Shown here piece by piece: positions 5,229 through 6,940 of a DNA stretch of 6,940 nt. A program made the translations under genes and the position numbers. Every line of letters starts with the position of its first letter. Position 1 is the stretch's first letter. This stretch comes from an uncultured Oscillospiraceae bacterium (GTDB taxonomy: Bacteria > Bacillota > Clostridia > Oscillospirales > Oscillospiraceae): positions 1-6,940 of the forward strand of contig CATZRD010000062.1 in the NCBI GenBank assembly GCA_958423465.1, written 5' to 3'. The notes under the pieces were generated by a model. That model worked only from the letters and a program-made list of their open reading frames with translations, ran no database searches and was not told where the DNA came from.

Positions 5229-5262
5229 ATATTTGTAACGCAGAAGTGCATTACAAATATAT
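5227..5262. promoter_or_regulatory. 36-bp near-perfect palindrome between divergent genes (candidate RHH operator)
   Basis: Arms of 16 bp (5227-5242 and 5247-5262) are complementary except at one position (5239 with 5250) and flank a 4-nt centre. The outer 12 bp of each arm (ATATATTTGTAA/TTACAAATATAT) are perfect. TGCATTA also recurs directly at 5221 and 5247. It ends 3 bp before the ribosome site of the small gene at 5275 and overlaps the putative divergent promoters. It could be an operator for an oligomeric repressor, most simply the RHH protein, or form a hairpin in the mRNA leader. Confidence 0.6.
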
Positions 5263-5274
5263 TGAGAGGTGATT

Positions 5275-5487
5275 ATGATGACAGAACTGCCAAAATATTA
5301 TACTACGCTGGTCAACGCTGTGGAGGACGCCCTGGAGGCCATGGAGGCGGCCAGCTACGGCCTCGCCCGGGACCGGCTCATCGCCGGGCTGCAGGCGGCG
5401 GAGGAGGCCTATCTGGAGCTGGGGGAAGACGAGCGAGCAGCAGATGGCTCTATCCCTTTAGCAGGGCGGCAGCCGAAGTTGGAATAG
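5275..5487 (+). CDS. Small helical protein of unknown function
   Basis: 70 residues. I do not recognise a named family. The first 50 residues (from MMTELPKYYTTLVNAVEDAL to about YLELG) look almost fully alpha-helical, acidic and soluble, with two amphipathic helices joined at the GLARDRL turn. The last 15-20 residues are low-complexity and polar. No signal peptide, membrane helix or cysteine motif is seen. A strong ribosome site (AGAGGTG, 5265-5271) precedes adjacent ATGs at 5275 and 5278, either of which could be used. The GTG at 5269 overlaps that site and is rejected. It is divergent from the RHH-thrC operon and shares its control region, so it may be coregulated. The strong ribosome site and regulated upstream region support a real gene; the C-terminal end near the repeat-rich DNA may have been altered by insertion there. 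Confidence 0.6.
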   Translation: MMTELPKYYTTLVNAVEDALEAMEAASYGLARDRLIAGLQAAEEAYLELGEDERAADGSIPLAGRQPKLE

Positions 5488-5578
5488 CTGGTCCCATAGG
5501 TCAGAAGCCCGTAGGAAACGGTCGTTCAGAGGCATTTGCTACTCTTCACCAGCACAGACTGCCGACACAAAGGGGGTT

Positions 5579-5731
5579 CCCAGGGGGTTTCCCCCTGGGC
5601 GCATTTTTCGTTCCTTTTTGTGCGAGCAAAAAGGAACCGCAGGTCTGGGGGCGCGCAGCCCCCAGAATCCCTTGGGGCCGGGCAGGCCCCAAAACGCTTC
5701 AAAGGGGCAGGGCGCATTGCCCCGCCCCTTT
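5579..5731. repeat. Array of five consecutive hairpins (intergenic repeat element)
   Basis: Five perfect or near-perfect inverted repeats follow each other: 5579-5587/5591-5599 (9 bp, CCCAGGGGG arm, TTT loop); 5610-5620/5627-5637 (11 bp, GTTCCTTTTTG arm); 5644-5652/5658-5666 (9 bp, TCTGGGGGC arm); 5672-5679/5685-5692 (8 bp, TTGGGGCC arm); 5701-5708/5724-5731 (8 bp, with an inner 4-bp stem). The rest of the non-coding stretch (5488-5578) shows no clear feature. The frames crossing this region have no domain-like sequence. Such hairpin-dense blocks are typical of dispersed intergenic repeats or stacked terminators. Whether it recurs in the genome cannot be seen here. Confidence 0.6.
5701..5731 (-). 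terminator. Probable terminator of the PLP-enzyme gene
   Basis: AAAGGGGC (5701-5708) pairs with GCCCCTTT (5724-5731), with an inner GGGC/GCCC stem (5710-5713 with 5719-5722) and a 5-nt loop. It begins 3 bp after the stop codon at 5735. The U-run is poor (TTTGAAGCGTTTT on the minus strand), so it may rely on the neighbouring hairpins. Confidence 0.55.
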
Positions 5732-5734
5732 GCT

Positions 5735-6940
5735 TTACAGGTTCTTCAGCAGCCCGGTGGCCTCGTTGAACTCGTTGATGAGTTCGTCCAGCTCCCCGGC
5801 CTGGGCGTGGACGGCGTCCCAGGTGTTCTTGGTGTCGTACCACAGGGCGTTCAGATCGTGAACGTCCCGGGCCTGCTGCTCCACCCAGGTGTAGTACTTC
5901 AGGTTGTGGACCCGCTTGCGGTCCACATAGGACAGCTCCATCATGCTGTCGGTCTTGAGGCCCAGCATATGCAGGTTGTGGTCCAGGGCCGCCTCATGGA
6001 CGTTGTAGGCCCCGTGCATCTCGTCCAGCTCGGTGATGCGGGACTGGTACATGGCGGCGGAGTCGGTGAGGACGGTGCCCACCACGTCGTTCTCCCCCAG
6101 CTCGTAGTACTTGGCCATCTTGATGCAGCACAGCACGTTGGCGATGCCGGAGATGCCCAGCCAGGACATCTTCTCGATCTCCTCGTCGCTCATGCCCAGC
6201 TCGTTCTTCATGTAAGCCTTGCCGTCGGCGGTGTTGAACAGGCGCAGCAGGCGCTGGGAATCCTCGTCGTCGATGGCGATGGCCATGTCGGTGTTCTTCA
6301 CGTTGTGGATCCAGGGGATATGCTTGTCGCCGATACCCTCGATCCGGTGGCCGCCGAAGCCGTTCTCCAGGATGGTGGGGCACTGCAGGGCCTCGCCCAC
6401 CGCCAGCTTCAGGTGGGGATACCGCTCCTTCAGCAGGTCGCCGGCGCTCATGGTCCCGGCGGAGCCGCTGGTGAAGCAGGCGCCCGCGAAGTTGTCGCCG
6501 GGGCGCTTCACGGCCTCAAAGAGGTCCGCCAGGGCGTAGCCGGTGACGTTGTAGTGCCAGAGGGGGTTGCCCATCTCCTCGAACTGGTTGAAGATCATCA
6601 TAGAGGGGTCCTGCTTCAGCTCCCAGGTCTTGTCGAAGATCTCCTTCACGTTGGACTCGCAGCCGGGGGTGGCGATGACCTGGCCGGCGATCTTGCTGAG
6701 CCAGTCGAACCGCTCCTGGCTCATCTCCGCGGGCAGGATGGCCACGCTGTCGCAGGCCAGCAGCTTGGAGTTGAAGGCGCCGCCCCGGCAGTAGTTGCCG
6801 GTGGAGGGCCACACCGCGTGGTGGTAGGTGGCGTCGAACTGGCCGGTGACCAGCCGGGGGGCCAGGCAGCCGAAGCTGGCGCCCACCTTGTGGCAGCCGG
6901 TGGGGAACCACTTGCCCGCCATGGCGATGATGCGGCAGGG
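5735..6940 (-). CDS. Fold-type II PLP-dependent enzyme, N-terminus beyond the window
   Basis: 401 residues are visible; the frame is open to the right edge and the Met at 6922 looks internal, because conserved-looking sequence continues before it. FPTGCHKVGASF, with its Lys at codon 6889-6887, is the likely PLP site and recalls the HTGxHK motif of tryptophan synthase beta. STGNYCRGG is the S-x-GN loop of fold-type II enzymes. CFTSGSAGTMSAGD is the glycine-rich phosphate loop, and GGHRIEGIGDKHIP resembles the HKIQGIG segment of cysteine synthases. The long C-terminal part after about residue 240 is mostly helical and not typical of CysK or ThrC. The reaction is unknown. One candidate is the 2-amino-4-oxopentanoate thiolase beta subunit (OrtB) type of ornithine degradation, but no ort partner gene is visible. 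A cysteine-synthase-like lyase is another. It is a minus-strand gene ending in hairpin-rich DNA. Confidence 0.8.
   Translation of the reverse strand, partial: PCRIIAMAGKWFPTGCHKVGASFGCLAPRLVTGQFDATYHHAVWPSTGNYCRGGAFNSKLLACDSVAILPAEMSQERFDWLSKIAGQVIATPGCESNVKEIFDKTWELKQDPSMMIFNQFEEMGNPLWHYNVTGYALADLFEAVKRPGDNFAGACFTSGSAGTMSAGDLLKERYPHLKLAVGEALQCPTILENGFGGHRIEGIGDKHIPWIHNVKNTDMAIAIDDEDSQRLLRLFNTADGKAYMKNELGMSDEEIEKMSWLGISGIANVLCCIKMAKYYELGENDVVGTVLTDSAAMYQSRITELDEMHGAYNVHEAALDHNLHMLGLKTDSMMELSYVDRKRVHNLKYYTWVEQQARDVHDLNALWYDTKNTWDAVHAQAGELDELINEFNEATGLLKNL

Noticed and set aside
5526..5843. Minus-strand frame of 105 codons over the hairpin block
   Set aside because: It overlaps the end of the PLP gene in another frame and consists mostly of translated inverted repeats.
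5049..5861. Plus-strand open frame of 270 codons across the RHH gene, the small gene and the hairpin block
   Set aside because: It contradicts three better-supported features and has no ribosome site or domain-like segment; a frame through hairpin-rich DNA gives spurious peptides.
1..6940. CRISPR array, tRNA, riboswitch or T-box
   Set aside because: No regularly spaced direct repeats, no cloverleaf with a CCA end and no T-box or known riboswitch core were seen by eye on either strand.

Overview
The window looks like chromosome from a moderately GC-rich gut-type Firmicute. The likeliest home is the Oscillospiraceae (Flavonifractor, Oscillibacter or Intestinimonas type). This is inferred from high-GC coding DNA with strong AGGAGG/GAGGTG ribosome binding sites and sigma-A promoters (TTGACA, 17 bp, TATAxT), and from the gene types. 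No rRNA, tRNA, CRISPR array, transposase or integrase is visible.

Layout, left to right. (1) Positions 1-226 hold no gene but contain two near-copy, strong minus-strand promoters 102 bp apart, with phased A-tracts upstream. They fire out of the left edge, as expected ahead of a stable-RNA or very highly expressed operon. (2) Positions 227-1714 (minus) carry a terminator and a membrane protein. It has about six helices fused to a C-terminal domain of the chloramphenicol acetyltransferase / 2-oxoacid dehydrogenase E2 fold, and Glu replaces the catalytic His. (3) Positions 1816-3695 (plus) are a compact ArsR-type operon: promoter, operator, ArsR/SmtB repressor, a second nearly identical operator, an ArsP-family (DUF318) permease, a small thioredoxin-like protein with a Cys-rich N-terminus, and a bidirectional terminator. 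The likely job is sensing and exporting a thiophilic toxicant such as trivalent or organic arsenic, with the thiol protein acting on the substrate or a partner. (4) Positions 3707-5161 (minus) are a two-gene operon: a ribbon-helix-helix (RHH) protein, then a zinc-ribbon threonine synthase (thrC) whose ribosome binding site abuts the regulator's stop codon. (5) Positions 5162-5274 are an AT-rich divergent control region with a 36-bp near-perfect palindrome and a second inverted repeat. It separates the RHH gene from a small helical protein of unknown function (5275-5487, plus). (6) Positions 5488-5734 are non-coding. The right part (5579-5731) is a run of five back-to-back hairpins, which looks like a dispersed repeat or terminator array. 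(7) Positions 5735-6940 (minus) hold the C-terminal 401 residues of a fold-type II PLP enzyme whose start lies beyond the right edge.

The points most worth following are the His-to-Glu membrane acyltransferase-like protein, the duplicated ArsR operator, the palindrome that may let the RHH protein control thrC and the divergent small gene, and the hairpin array. All functional statements rest on motif reading; no database search was possible.
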